Shown one piece after another: positions 44,724 through 51,670 of a stretch of 64,000 bases of DNA. The DNA is from Trinickia sp. Y13. Its GTDB lineage: Bacteria > Pseudomonadota > Gammaproteobacteria > Burkholderiales > Burkholderiaceae. The DNA lies in assembly GCF_029522115.1 (NCBI RefSeq), contig NZ_JAKWFK010000007.1, positions 124,001 through 188,000 of the forward strand, read 5' to 3'. How positions within the stretch are numbered: the stretch's first letter is position 1; each line of letters begins with the position of its first letter. The position numbers and the translations under genes were made by a program. Below the pieces are notes generated by a model. The model did no database searches. It was not told where the DNA came from and worked only from the letters and a program-made list of their open reading frames with translations.

Positions 44724-45827
44724 ATGACCATTGAATCCAGCGGCTTGCGCGACCTCACGCGCGAAATTCTTGCGCTCGTCGATCTGCCCCAGACCTTCAC
44801 CGATATCCATATCGAGCAGGATCGCCCGATCATGATCAAGACGCCGCAGGGCTGGATCGAGACCGGCGACAGCACACCCGTGATGATGGAAGAGATGCGC
44901 CCGATGCTCGAGGCCATCGACGAGCAATGGGAAACGCGACTCACGCAAGGCGCTATCGATCGCCCGTTCGTGCTCACGCGCTGCAGGCTGCGTTGCAACG
45001 TCTATCGCAGCTCGGGTGGCCGCAAGACCGTGATCTCGATCCGACGTTTGCCGCTCGAACCGTTGCCGCTCGAGAAGCTCGGGTTGCCTGCCTACATCCG
45101 CACGATGCTCGATGCGACGAAGGGTATCGTCCTGGTGACGGGGCCGACAGGCTCCGGCAAAACCACGACCATCGCTTCCCTGCTCGACCACATCAACCGA
45201 ACCAGAAACAGTCATATCGTCACCATTGAAGAGCCGATCGAGTTTTACCTCGACGGCCGCCAATCGATTATTTCGCAACGCGAAGTTCCGACCGATACCC
45301 CGAGCTTTTCGGCAGGACTGCGCGAAGCGCTGCGACAGAAACCCGACGTCATCATGGTGGGCGAAGTGCGCGACCTCGAGACGGCCGAGACGGTGTTGCA
45401 GGCCGGCGAATCCGGGCACCTCGTCTTCGCGACCATGCATATCAACAGTGCCGCGAGCACGCTCTCGCGGCTGCTCTCCTTCTTCCCCTCCGAGCAGCGC
45501 GAGCGCCACGCTGCCTCGCTCGCGAATTCGCTGATCGGCGCGATCTGCCAGAGCCTCGTGCCGAGCGAAGACGGCCAGTCGTTCGTGCTTGCAAGCGAAC
45601 TCCTCTTCAATACGAATCAGCAAGTGAGCAAGCTGCTCATCGATCCTGAAAAGATGCATTTCATTAGTGACTTCATTCGCCGCAAGGAGGACAACATGTC
45701 CCGTTCTTTGAACGAGCATCTCGCTTCGCTTGTGGCCCGCAACGCCATTTCCGCGCGCGATGCGATGCGAGCCGCCTATAACCGGATGGAACTTCATGAA
45801 ATGCTCCTTGGTTCGGTGAAACGTTAG
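44724..45827 (+). CDS. pilT: PilT-family pilus retraction ATPase
   Basis: This 367-aa protein has Walker A GPTGSGKTTT, Asp box (HIVTIEEPIEF), Walker B (DVIMVGEVRD) and the His box (AGESGHLVFATMHINSA), in the order and length of PilT. It should power retraction and twitching or DNA uptake. R64-type conjugative pilus operons use PilT as the name of a lytic transglycosylase and often lack a retraction motor, so a divergent PilT ATPase here suggests a retractable type IVb pilus, as in BfpF systems. The start lacks a strong ribosome site. Confidence 0.92.
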   Translation: MTIESSGLRDLTREILALVDLPQTFTDIHIEQDRPIMIKTPQGWIETGDSTPVMMEEMRPMLEAIDEQWETRLTQGAIDRPFVLTRCRLRCNVYRSSGGRKTVISIRRLPLEPLPLEKLGLPAYIRTMLDATKGIVLVTGPTGSGKTTTIASLLDHINRTRNSHIVTIEEPIEFYLDGRQSIISQREVPTDTPSFSAGLREALRQKPDVIMVGEVRDLETAETVLQAGESGHLVFATMHINSAASTLSRLLSFFPSEQRERHAASLANSLIGAICQSLVPSEDGQSFVLASELLFNTNQQVSKLLIDPEKMHFISDFIRRKEDNMSRSLNEHLASLVARNAISARDAMRAAYNRMELHEMLLGSVKR

Positions 45828-45870
45828 TGCCAGCTGAAAACGATTTGGATGCGTCGGGCACTTAAATTTT
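45826..45870 (+). terminator. Possible rho-independent terminator after pilT
   Basis: AGTGCC (45826-45831) can pair with GGCACT (45857-45862) across a 25-nt loop and is followed by an A/T-rich run containing TTTTT. The long loop makes this tentative. Confidence 0.4.
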
Positions 45871-45961
45871 TCTTTCCGTGGGTATAAAGCTTTTATTAAC
45901 CATCGGGTTCATCCCAATGGTCAGCGTGGCGCGCATGCAATCGCGCGTCCTCGCGCGAGGC

Positions 45962-46024
45962 TTCGCAAACCGTGCGTTCGCTTCGGGCCGCGGAGCACGG
46001 TGTCGATGAGGGGCCGGCTATAAA
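45962..46024 (+). promoter_or_regulatory. hrpII/PIP box promoter of the NPF-repeat gene
   Basis: TTCGC (45962-45966), 15 nt, TTCGG (45982-45986), 32 nt, TATAAA (46019-46024). A third TTCG at 45977 lies inside the spacer. The box is 109 nt upstream of the ATG. Confidence 0.87.
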
Positions 46025-46094
46025 GAGGTCACTGCCGCCTCGTGCTTCGCCTCGGGCGGTCCGCCTATCACATCGAGACCGAGCGAGGAACACC

Positions 46095-47132
46095 ATGCCC
46101 GTGACGGGACCAGCCCATACCAATCCGTTCGTCGACGGCCTCAACAGCACCGACGCGAGCACGCCGTCTTCCACGTCTTCACCGAGACCGTCCACACCCA
46201 CGGTCTCGTCGTCTCGACCACTTGGATCGACGGGCGTGCTCGGTCGCCTGAGCTCACATTCCTCGCGAACACAAAACGTGCGGGCTAGCGGCAACCCATT
46301 CGATACGCCGAGGGTTAGCACCAACCCATTCGATACGCCGAGGGTTAGCACCAACCCATTCGATACGCCGAGGGTTAGCACCAACCCGTTCGATACGCCG
46401 AGGGTTAGCACCAACCCATTCGGTACGCCACGGGTCAGTATTCATGAGCCCGTTTCGACGATGCGGCTCGGCATGAACGAATCGGACAATCCCTCGCGCG
46501 CGCACACGCCGCGCGATGCTTCGGCGAACGAGGAGCCAGTCGCCGCGGCGGAACAGGAACGTGACGGCTCGGATCGTCCGCTCGTGGAGCCGGAACCGGG
46601 CGTGCGTCTTACGCCGCTGAAGATTCCCCCTCGCGCGTCGCTCGACGAAGAGTGGGACTCGCCCGTGTCCGTGCTCGACCTCCATACGCCCCATGCGCCT
46701 GCGTCGGTACCGGGCTCGCCGCACGGTGGCCCTTCACTTGGGCCGCGCGCCGATACGGCGTCGGCATTCGCGAAGCTGCGCAACAGGCACGGGGTTGCCT
46801 CGCCGCCTGTCACCCCGCATTCGCCGCACACGCCGCGGATCGATGCGGGACAGAAACACGAGGAGCCCGTACCCGACCTCGAGCCGGCGGAAGCGCCGCA
46901 TGAGCAAGGCACTGCGGCGGCCCGGCCAGCGAAGCAGCCTCAGAACGTGCCGAACGCGGCGGCCGAATTCGCCGAGGAAACGATGGAATCGACAGGGCAG
47001 TTCATGACCCCCATGATCCAGGCCCAGATGTTCGCGGCCGAGAGCCAGATGTTCATATCGATGGTTCAGGCGCAGGTCGACGTTGCGAAAGCGGCGGCGT
47101 CCGCCGTCTCGGATGCAGCGCGAAAGAGTTAA
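46095..47132 (+). CDS. NPF-repeat protein (345 aa), probable T3S effector
   Basis: The ATG at 46095 has GAGGAA upstream. The N-terminal ~60 residues are Ser/Thr/Pro-rich with no signal peptide and contain NPFVDG at residue ~11. Residues 67-116 are five tandem decapeptides of the type NPFDTPRVST, the last degenerate. The middle is charged and Pro-rich, and the C-terminus (~290-345) is an amphipathic Met/Gln/Ala helix. Asn-Pro-Phe is the ligand motif of eukaryotic EH domains (Eps15, intersectin, EHD proteins), so the array could recruit host endocytic machinery; this is inference from the motif. The Hrp box upstream and the HrpB-like gene immediately downstream support a T3S role. Confidence 0.85.
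   Translation: MPVTGPAHTNPFVDGLNSTDASTPSSTSSPRPSTPTVSSSRPLGSTGVLGRLSSHSSRTQNVRASGNPFDTPRVSTNPFDTPRVSTNPFDTPRVSTNPFDTPRVSTNPFGTPRVSIHEPVSTMRLGMNESDNPSRAHTPRDASANEEPVAAAEQERDGSDRPLVEPEPGVRLTPLKIPPRASLDEEWDSPVSVLDLHTPHAPASVPGSPHGGPSLGPRADTASAFAKLRNRHGVASPPVTPHSPHTPRIDAGQKHEEPVPDLEPAEAPHEQGTAAARPAKQPQNVPNAAAEFAEETMESTGQFMTPMIQAQMFAAESQMFISMVQAQVDVAKAAASAVSDAARKS
46293..46442 (+). repeat. Five 30-bp in-frame tandem repeats encoding NPFDTPRVST
   Basis: Units begin at 46293, 46323, 46353, 46383 and 46413. The first three are identical, the fourth has one substitution (CCA to CCG) and the fifth is diverged (NPFGTPRVSI). Identity at the DNA level suggests recent duplication and likely copy-number variation. 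Confidence 0.95.
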
Positions 47133-47260
47133 GCCCTAAAGCCGAAGCCGTCGAAGGTAACAGACCGTCACAATCAATCGAAAACAAGACGCGCCATTGA
47201 GACGATGCATCCAACGACCCACACGTCGGAATGCAGATCCCCTCGATTCAGGAGCGCGTC

Positions 47261-48691
47261 ATGTTCTCGAGCGTCTACTTTGTCCTTGCCTCTTCCCTCT
47301 GTGCGGCCGATGCACTACCGGCATATGCGCGCCTGGGCGGCGAGGGGCGTCTTGGCGAGGCCTGTGCAACGCTCGCTTCGCGAGCGGAGCGTGAAGACGA
47401 ACCCGCTGACCCCGTCGTGTTGCAAGCCTATGCGGACATTCAACTCGCGCTCGGCCGGCTGATCGAGGCCGAGGAAGGCTACCGCAAGGCACAGCGCGCG
47501 ATTCGCCAGTCGCGCGACGCGCTGCGTATCGCTTCTTGCCGGAACGCCGGCTGGCTTGCATTCTTCCAAGACCGTTTCGGCACGGCCGTGGCTTGCTTCA
47601 ATCGTGTCCTCGAAGAGTCCGAGGCGAGCGCGGCGCAGCGGTTCGAAAGCCGCCTCGGCAAGTCGCTCGTCCTGCTTCATCTCGGATGCCTGGGTGCGGT
47701 CGGCCAGCAACTCGATATGCTCGAGCAAACCGCCGAACAGGCGGGCGCCGGCGGCTTCGCGGACTTGGCCGCATCGCTGCGCTACGACGCGCGCATTCAG
47801 CATGAGTTGCGCGGGGCCGAGTTGCTGCGCGACCACATCTACTGGCGCTCGGCCGCGCAAGGCGTCATGCCCGATACGTTTGGCGCGATGGCGCCGGCGC
47901 CGTTGTCGGCTTCGATGCCGTTGCTCGCTCAGCGGCTCGAATACCTCTCTCATCTGCACCGCTTCGCCTTCGGCGAAAAGGGGCTCTGCGAGCGATTCGA
48001 TCCGCATCTGAAGTGGGCGGCCGCGAGCGGCCTTGCCGAATACCATCGCAGCCTTTGCCTCGAGGTCTCCGTCGCTGCTGTCGCCACGCAGGCTCCCCAC
48101 ACGGCGGAGACCATGCTCGGTCACTGTCGTGTCGGCAACGGGGTCGCTCATCAGCATAAGCGCTGGTATCTCGAATATCTCTATTGCCTCTCGAAGGTGC
48201 GGCAGCAGCAGGGGCGCGGACACGAATCCACGGAGCTGTATGGCCGTTACGCGCTCGCGTCGATCAGCCATGTGCGTGCCGACAGCATGCTCATGCCCGT
48301 GGTAACCGCCGAGGCCGCAAGCCCCGCGGGTGCCCAGCCGCGCGCCGACGACGTGAGCACGCGATTGCCTGCGAAGTACCGCCGCGCCTATCGCTACTTA
48401 ATGGAGCATCTCGACCAGCGCGATCTGTCCGTGCGCGAGCTGGCCGCGCAGATCGGCGTGACCGAGCGCGCGCTGCAGGCCGCGTTCAAGACGCATCTCG
48501 GACTTTCTCCGAGCGAACTGATTCGCCAGCGGCGCATGGAGCGTATCCGCGAGGAACTCACGCGCGAGAACGGCGGCGTCACCGGCGTGCTCGATGCGGC
48601 TCACAAGTGGGGCATCCAGCACCGCTCGACGTTGATCAACAGCTACCGGAAGGTCTTTCAGGAAGCGCCCTCGGAAACACTCGCGCGTTGA
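47261..48691 (+). CDS. hrpB: HrpB/HrpX-type AraC-family activator of T3S genes
   Basis: This 476-aa regulator has the length and plan of Ralstonia HrpB and Xanthomonas HrpX. A long N-terminal TPR-like helical region (residues ~1-340) is followed by an AraC-type double helix-turn-helix at ~375-476 (SVRELAAQIGVTERALQAAFKTHLG, LSPSELIRQRRMERIREEL, then SYRKVFQEAPSE). I chose ATG 47261, which has AGGAG six bases upstream; an ATG at 47231 would add ten residues. Family members bind TTCG-N16-TTCG boxes, and eleven exact boxes occur in this window. No box precedes hrpB itself, so it is probably controlled by another regulator, as known for HrpB (HrpG-dependent). It lies just downstream of the NPF-repeat gene. 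Confidence 0.92.
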   Translation: MFSSVYFVLASSLCAADALPAYARLGGEGRLGEACATLASRAEREDEPADPVVLQAYADIQLALGRLIEAEEGYRKAQRAIRQSRDALRIASCRNAGWLAFFQDRFGTAVACFNRVLEESEASAAQRFESRLGKSLVLLHLGCLGAVGQQLDMLEQTAEQAGAGGFADLAASLRYDARIQHELRGAELLRDHIYWRSAAQGVMPDTFGAMAPAPLSASMPLLAQRLEYLSHLHRFAFGEKGLCERFDPHLKWAAASGLAEYHRSLCLEVSVAAVATQAPHTAETMLGHCRVGNGVAHQHKRWYLEYLYCLSKVRQQQGRGHESTELYGRYALASISHVRADSMLMPVVTAEAASPAGAQPRADDVSTRLPAKYRRAYRYLMEHLDQRDLSVRELAAQIGVTERALQAAFKTHLGLSPSELIRQRRMERIREELTRENGGVTGVLDAAHKWGIQHRSTLINSYRKVFQEAPSETLAR

Positions 48692-48745
48692 CACGCCGGA
48701 CCGAGCCGCGCTGCTCAATCGCCGTTCATGTAGGAGGAGCTTGTC

Positions 48746-49438
48746 ATGGAACCGGTCAAACCGTTGGATCCGATCGAACCGTTCAATCCGCCGCGCATCA
48801 TCGAGACTGAGCGTCTCTGGCTGCGTCCTTTCGTCGAGAGCGACGCTGAGCAACTCTACTATGCGCTGCTCGGCGATCCCGAAGTGATGGAATGGCTACC
48901 GCGGCGTACGCTCGAGTCGGTCGACGAGGCCATTCTCTATATTCGCGAGTGCGACGCAGGGTGGAAAAACAAGACGATGTTCACCTGGGTGTTCGAGGAC
49001 AAGCAGACGGGGCATTTGTGCAGCATGCTGGAGCTGCGTCCGGCCCTGCCGCGCATCGAGCTCGGCGTGGCGTCGGCGCAGCGGCTCGCGTGGCGCCGCC
49101 GGCGTGCATCGCTCGAAGCGTTTCGCAAGGTGCTCCACTGGACGATCGCCCAGCCGAACGTCTACCGCGTCTACGCTTGCTGCGCGCCGTCCGGCAAGTC
49201 GGCTCCCACCATGGAAAAGCTCGGCTTCAAGTACGAGGGACGTCTCGTCAATTGGGAGCCGCGGCCCAACCGCGGCCTCGTTGCCGATGACGCGCTGCTT
49301 TACGCGCTGACGCGCACCGCGCCCACTGCTGCGGAGGCGATAGCGGTGGCCGATGCGGACAAGACGCCCACGCCGGCAGCGGGCGAGCCGCAGGAGACCT
49401 CCACTCAAGAAGATGGGCGTGACATGCTGCCGGCCTGA
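48746..49438 (+). CDS. RimJ/RimL-like GNAT acetyltransferase
   Basis: This 230-aa protein starts at ATG 48746 behind an excellent AGGAGGAG site. The N-terminus (ETERLWLRPFVESDAEQLYYALLGDPEVMEWLP) is typical of RimJ-like acetyltransferases, and the C-terminal half has NVYRVYACCAPSGKSAPTMEKLGFKYEGRL. The usual acetyl-CoA loop region appears as RLAWRRRRASLEAFRKVLHW, a poor match to R-x-x-G-x-G/A, so activity may be altered. It follows hrpB by 54 nt and could be co-transcribed. The substrate is unknown. A ~40-residue polar tail ends the protein. Confidence 0.85.
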   Translation: MEPVKPLDPIEPFNPPRIIETERLWLRPFVESDAEQLYYALLGDPEVMEWLPRRTLESVDEAILYIRECDAGWKNKTMFTWVFEDKQTGHLCSMLELRPALPRIELGVASAQRLAWRRRRASLEAFRKVLHWTIAQPNVYRVYACCAPSGKSAPTMEKLGFKYEGRLVNWEPRPNRGLVADDALLYALTRTAPTAAEAIAVADADKTPTPAAGEPQETSTQEDGRDMLPA

Positions 49439-49777
49439 TCGGCAAAGTCGAGTGTGTCCCGTGCGAAGGCGCGGGACCTGCTGACGAGAGATTGGTCGGC
49501 CGATCGGTCGATTGCACGCGTGTTTCGCCGATGCCGCCAATGCCTTCATGCAGCCAATTCCCTTACGTGGCTAATACCCTTATGCCACTAATGCGGCCGA
49601 TGCCGTCTGTGTGAGGGTTGCCGCGCCGGTTGCATCGAAGGCGGCACGCAATGCGCGCCTACGCGAGGCGAGCGCCTAAGCATGATTGCATTGAACCGTT
49701 GCGCTCGCGGCGGCAGGTTGAGCTCGCGCTCTCGCTGCCGCCGTGAGTCCGGGCCGATGGTTTATCGGCTGCCGGTA
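49439..49777. other. 339-nt gap without a supported gene
   Basis: It lies between two convergent genes. A short GC hairpin (GTCCCG near 49458 with CGGGAC near 49473) may act as a transcript end. I see no RNA gene, Hrp box pair or coding signal. Confidence 0.4.
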
Positions 49778-50077
49778 TTACTGACCAGCAGGCTGATGGG
49801 CGTGCTGCGGTTGGTGCTTGTGGTGCTTCTTCGAATCGTGGCCGTGGTCCTTGGACTCGGTCTTCTTCGGTTCGGCCTTGTGCGTCGGTTCGGCCTTGTG
49901 CTTCGGCTCGGCCTTGTGCTTCGGCTCGGGCTTGTGCTTGCCTTGCATGTTGCCGAGGTGCTTGTCGAAATCCTTGCCGAATAGCTTCGAGGGATCCTGG
50001 CCCGGGTTGAACTGCGTGGGCTGCTGGAACAAAGAGAGGGAAGTCGGGGTGATCGTGGTGGGGGTGACGCCAGCCAT
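49778..50077 (-). CDS. Lys/His/Pro-rich repeat mini-protein (99 aa), candidate T3S substrate
   Basis: The ATG at 50077 has CAGGAGA upstream. The first ~20 residues (MAGVTPTTITPTSLSLFQQP) are Thr/Ser/Pro-rich, as in T3S signals. Residues ~47-70 contain a repeated hexapeptide of the type KHKAEP/KHKPEP, and the tail is His/Lys/Gln-rich (KKHHKHQPQHAHQPAGQ). There is no Sec signal. A perfect TTCGC-N15-TTCGC box lies ~145-165 nt upstream. The basic, histidine-rich tail could bind metal or nucleic acid; no family is recognised. Confidence 0.78.
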   Translation of the reverse strand: MAGVTPTTITPTSLSLFQQPTQFNPGQDPSKLFGKDFDKHLGNMQGKHKPEPKHKAEPKHKAEPTHKAEPKKTESKDHGHDSKKHHKHQPQHAHQPAGQ

Positions 50078-50182
50078 CTGGATTCTCCTGCGTGTTGAAG
50101 ATTATGACCGGACGACGCCGACGAGCGGCGTCGCGCTGCGAAAACAGCACTCGCACCACAAGCGCGAGCACTGTCCTTGCGC

Positions 50183-50244
50183 AGTGTCGTGAATCCGCTC
50201 GGCCGTGCCCGGGCACGGCGCGAAGACAACACTTCGTATGCGAA
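50183..50244 (-). promoter_or_regulatory. hrpII/PIP box promoter of the KHKAEP-repeat gene
   Basis: On the minus strand TTCGC (50244-50240), 15 nt, TTCGC (50224-50220), 31 nt, GACACT (50188-50183), in which the first base deviates from the YANNNT -10. The box overlaps the region just downstream of the truncated GNAT reading frame. Confidence 0.78.
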
Positions 50245-50258
50245 GCCGCCCGCATCTT

Positions 50259-50636
50259 TCAACGCAACCATCGCAGCAACGGCTCCATCGCCTCGTCGCC
50301 ATAGCCCAAGCCCCAGCACTCGCGGCGCACGATGAGCTCGAGGTTGCTGCCCTGGGCGGACGGATTGTCGACGATCGCGGCGACGAAGGCTCCGTCCTCG
50401 ATGCGCTCGACCGCCCACACGCAAAGCGCGCCCGCCGCGCACAAGAGTTCGAAGCGCAGCATCTCCTGCTCGAACGCCTTGCCCGTCTTCTCGCGTATCC
50501 AGGGCACCCGGGCCGCGACTTCCGCGTTCTCCAGCAGCGTGCGACAAAGCTGCACCGCTTCTTGCGATGCGACGATGAATACACGCAACCGAGGCGTAAT
50601 GAATTTCCACTCGAAATCATCCCCGTGTTCTGCCAT
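50259..50636 (-). pseudogene. Truncated or frameshifted RimJ-like GNAT
   Basis: A 125-codon frame from ATG 50636 begins like a GNAT (EWKFITPRLRVFIVASQEAVQL), contains a mid-domain (AIVDNPSAQGSNLELIVRRECWGLGYGDEAMEPLL) with the W-x-x-G-Y/H-x-x-E-A helix start, and stops at RWLR where the C-terminal third should follow. The next frame continues with KDAGGFAYEVLSSRRAR, which looks like a plausible continuation, so a single-base frameshift is likely. The Hrp box of the 50077 gene lies within this lost tail. Alternatively it is a naturally short protein; the start lacks a strong ribosome site. Confidence 0.55.
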
Positions 50637-50830
50637 CTCGAAGCGAAGTCCTTGATTTGTCGTTATACGAAACCGGGAACGATCGGACGAATCGATCGCC
50701 TTTCGCCCCGAAAACGCGCAGCGGTGGCGCAGGAGGCGAATTTTTTGTCGGGCCTGCAACTTTTTTGGGCTGGAGGCGCACTCACGTGTCACGTACCGGG
50801 CATTCGCCCGGACCACTCTCGAGCCAAACG

Positions 50831-51517
50831 ATGATTTTTTCCACCCACGGTGACCGGACTCACCTGCGCGTCTGGGCATTGCTGCCATCGGTTGTCAACG
50901 GCACGGTCTGCGCGGACGAGCGCACCGACGTCGAGCGTCATTTGTCCTGCTGCACTGCCTGCCGCGAGGAACTGGCATTCCAGCAGCGGCTGCGCGCGGC
51001 GATGACCGCGAGCCCCGCGACCGTCGCCCCCGACCTCGAAGCCGGGCTCGAACGGCTCTTCGAGCGCATCGACGGACATGCCGGAGAGCAGCGCCGGCCG
51101 CGCCCACTTTCACTCCGTTGGGCGCAGCGTCCGTCGGCGAGCGCGCTCGCGTACGGGCTGGCCGCGCTGCTCGTGCTCGGGGCCGGCGGCACGGCGCTGT
51201 TCCGTTCGGGGCTTGGCGATGCGGTTCGGCCCGCCGTCTATCGCACACTGTCGTCCGGCTCACCGGCGCTCACGCAGCCCGGGACACCGCGCGCGACAAT
51301 CCGGCTCGTCGTCGACGCCGCGATGCCCATCGGCCGGTTGCAGGCGCTGTTGGCCTCGCTGGGCCTGCAGATCGTAGGCGGCCCCGGCGCCAATGGCATC
51401 TATTCGCTTGCCCCGGCTGCAGGCGAGGCCAAGGGCAATCTCGCCGAACAGATCGATACGCTGCGCGCGACCCCCGGCGTGCGCTTTGCCGAGCCGATCG
51501 AATACGGCAGCTCCTGA
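50831..51517 (+). CDS. Anti-sigma factor with zinc-binding (ZAS) motif and one membrane helix
   Basis: This 228-aa protein has an N-terminal anti-sigma domain with H-x3-C-x2-C at His37, Cys41 and Cys44 (RHLSCCTACREE). A single transmembrane helix lies near residues 110-128 (ALAYGLAALLVLGAGGTALF), followed by a periplasmic C-terminal domain (RATIRLVVDAAMPIGRLQALLASLG; LRATPGVRFAEPIEY). It should hold an ECF sigma factor inactive at the membrane. No sigma gene is adjacent, which is unusual, because the pair is normally co-transcribed. The only sigma-like protein in the window is the PAS fusion at 15522-16880. The ATG at 50831 lacks a strong ribosome site. Confidence 0.85.
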   Translation: MIFSTHGDRTHLRVWALLPSVVNGTVCADERTDVERHLSCCTACREELAFQQRLRAAMTASPATVAPDLEAGLERLFERIDGHAGEQRRPRPLSLRWAQRPSASALAYGLAALLVLGAGGTALFRSGLGDAVRPAVYRTLSSGSPALTQPGTPRATIRLVVDAAMPIGRLQALLASLGLQIVGGPGANGIYSLAPAAGEAKGNLAEQIDTLRATPGVRFAEPIEYGSS

Positions 51518-51531
51518 CCGTCGGTCCGTAC

Positions 51532-51594
51532 TTCGCATCCCCGTTCGACTCTTCGCCGGTTGCCGCACTGCGGCGCCTGCCAGGGCGCTACCTT
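51532..51594 (+). promoter_or_regulatory. hrpII/PIP box promoter of the Rieske oxygenase gene
   Basis: TTCGC (51532-51536), 15 nt, TTCGC (51552-51556), 32 nt, TACCTT (51589-51594). The box starts 15 nt after the anti-sigma stop and is ~120-140 nt upstream of the oxygenase ATG. Confidence 0.86.
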
Positions 51595-51670
51595 GATCGT
51601 GCGCCGGCGGTAGGCATCAAGACCCGTGCCGCCATGTCGGGCGCATCGCAACGTGACCGTTCGGGGGAAC

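Noticed and set aside
45977-45985. Extra TTCG pair 5 nt apart inside the NPF-gene promoter
   Set aside because: Spacing does not fit a box; the functional pair is 45962/45982.
46293-46442. Possible CRISPR-like array
   Set aside because: The 30-bp units are contiguous with no spacers and stay in frame inside a gene; it is a coding tandem repeat.
50831-51517. Hrp box for the anti-sigma gene
   Set aside because: TTCG occurrences upstream are not 20 nt apart; the box at 51532 lies after this gene and serves the Rieske oxygenase.
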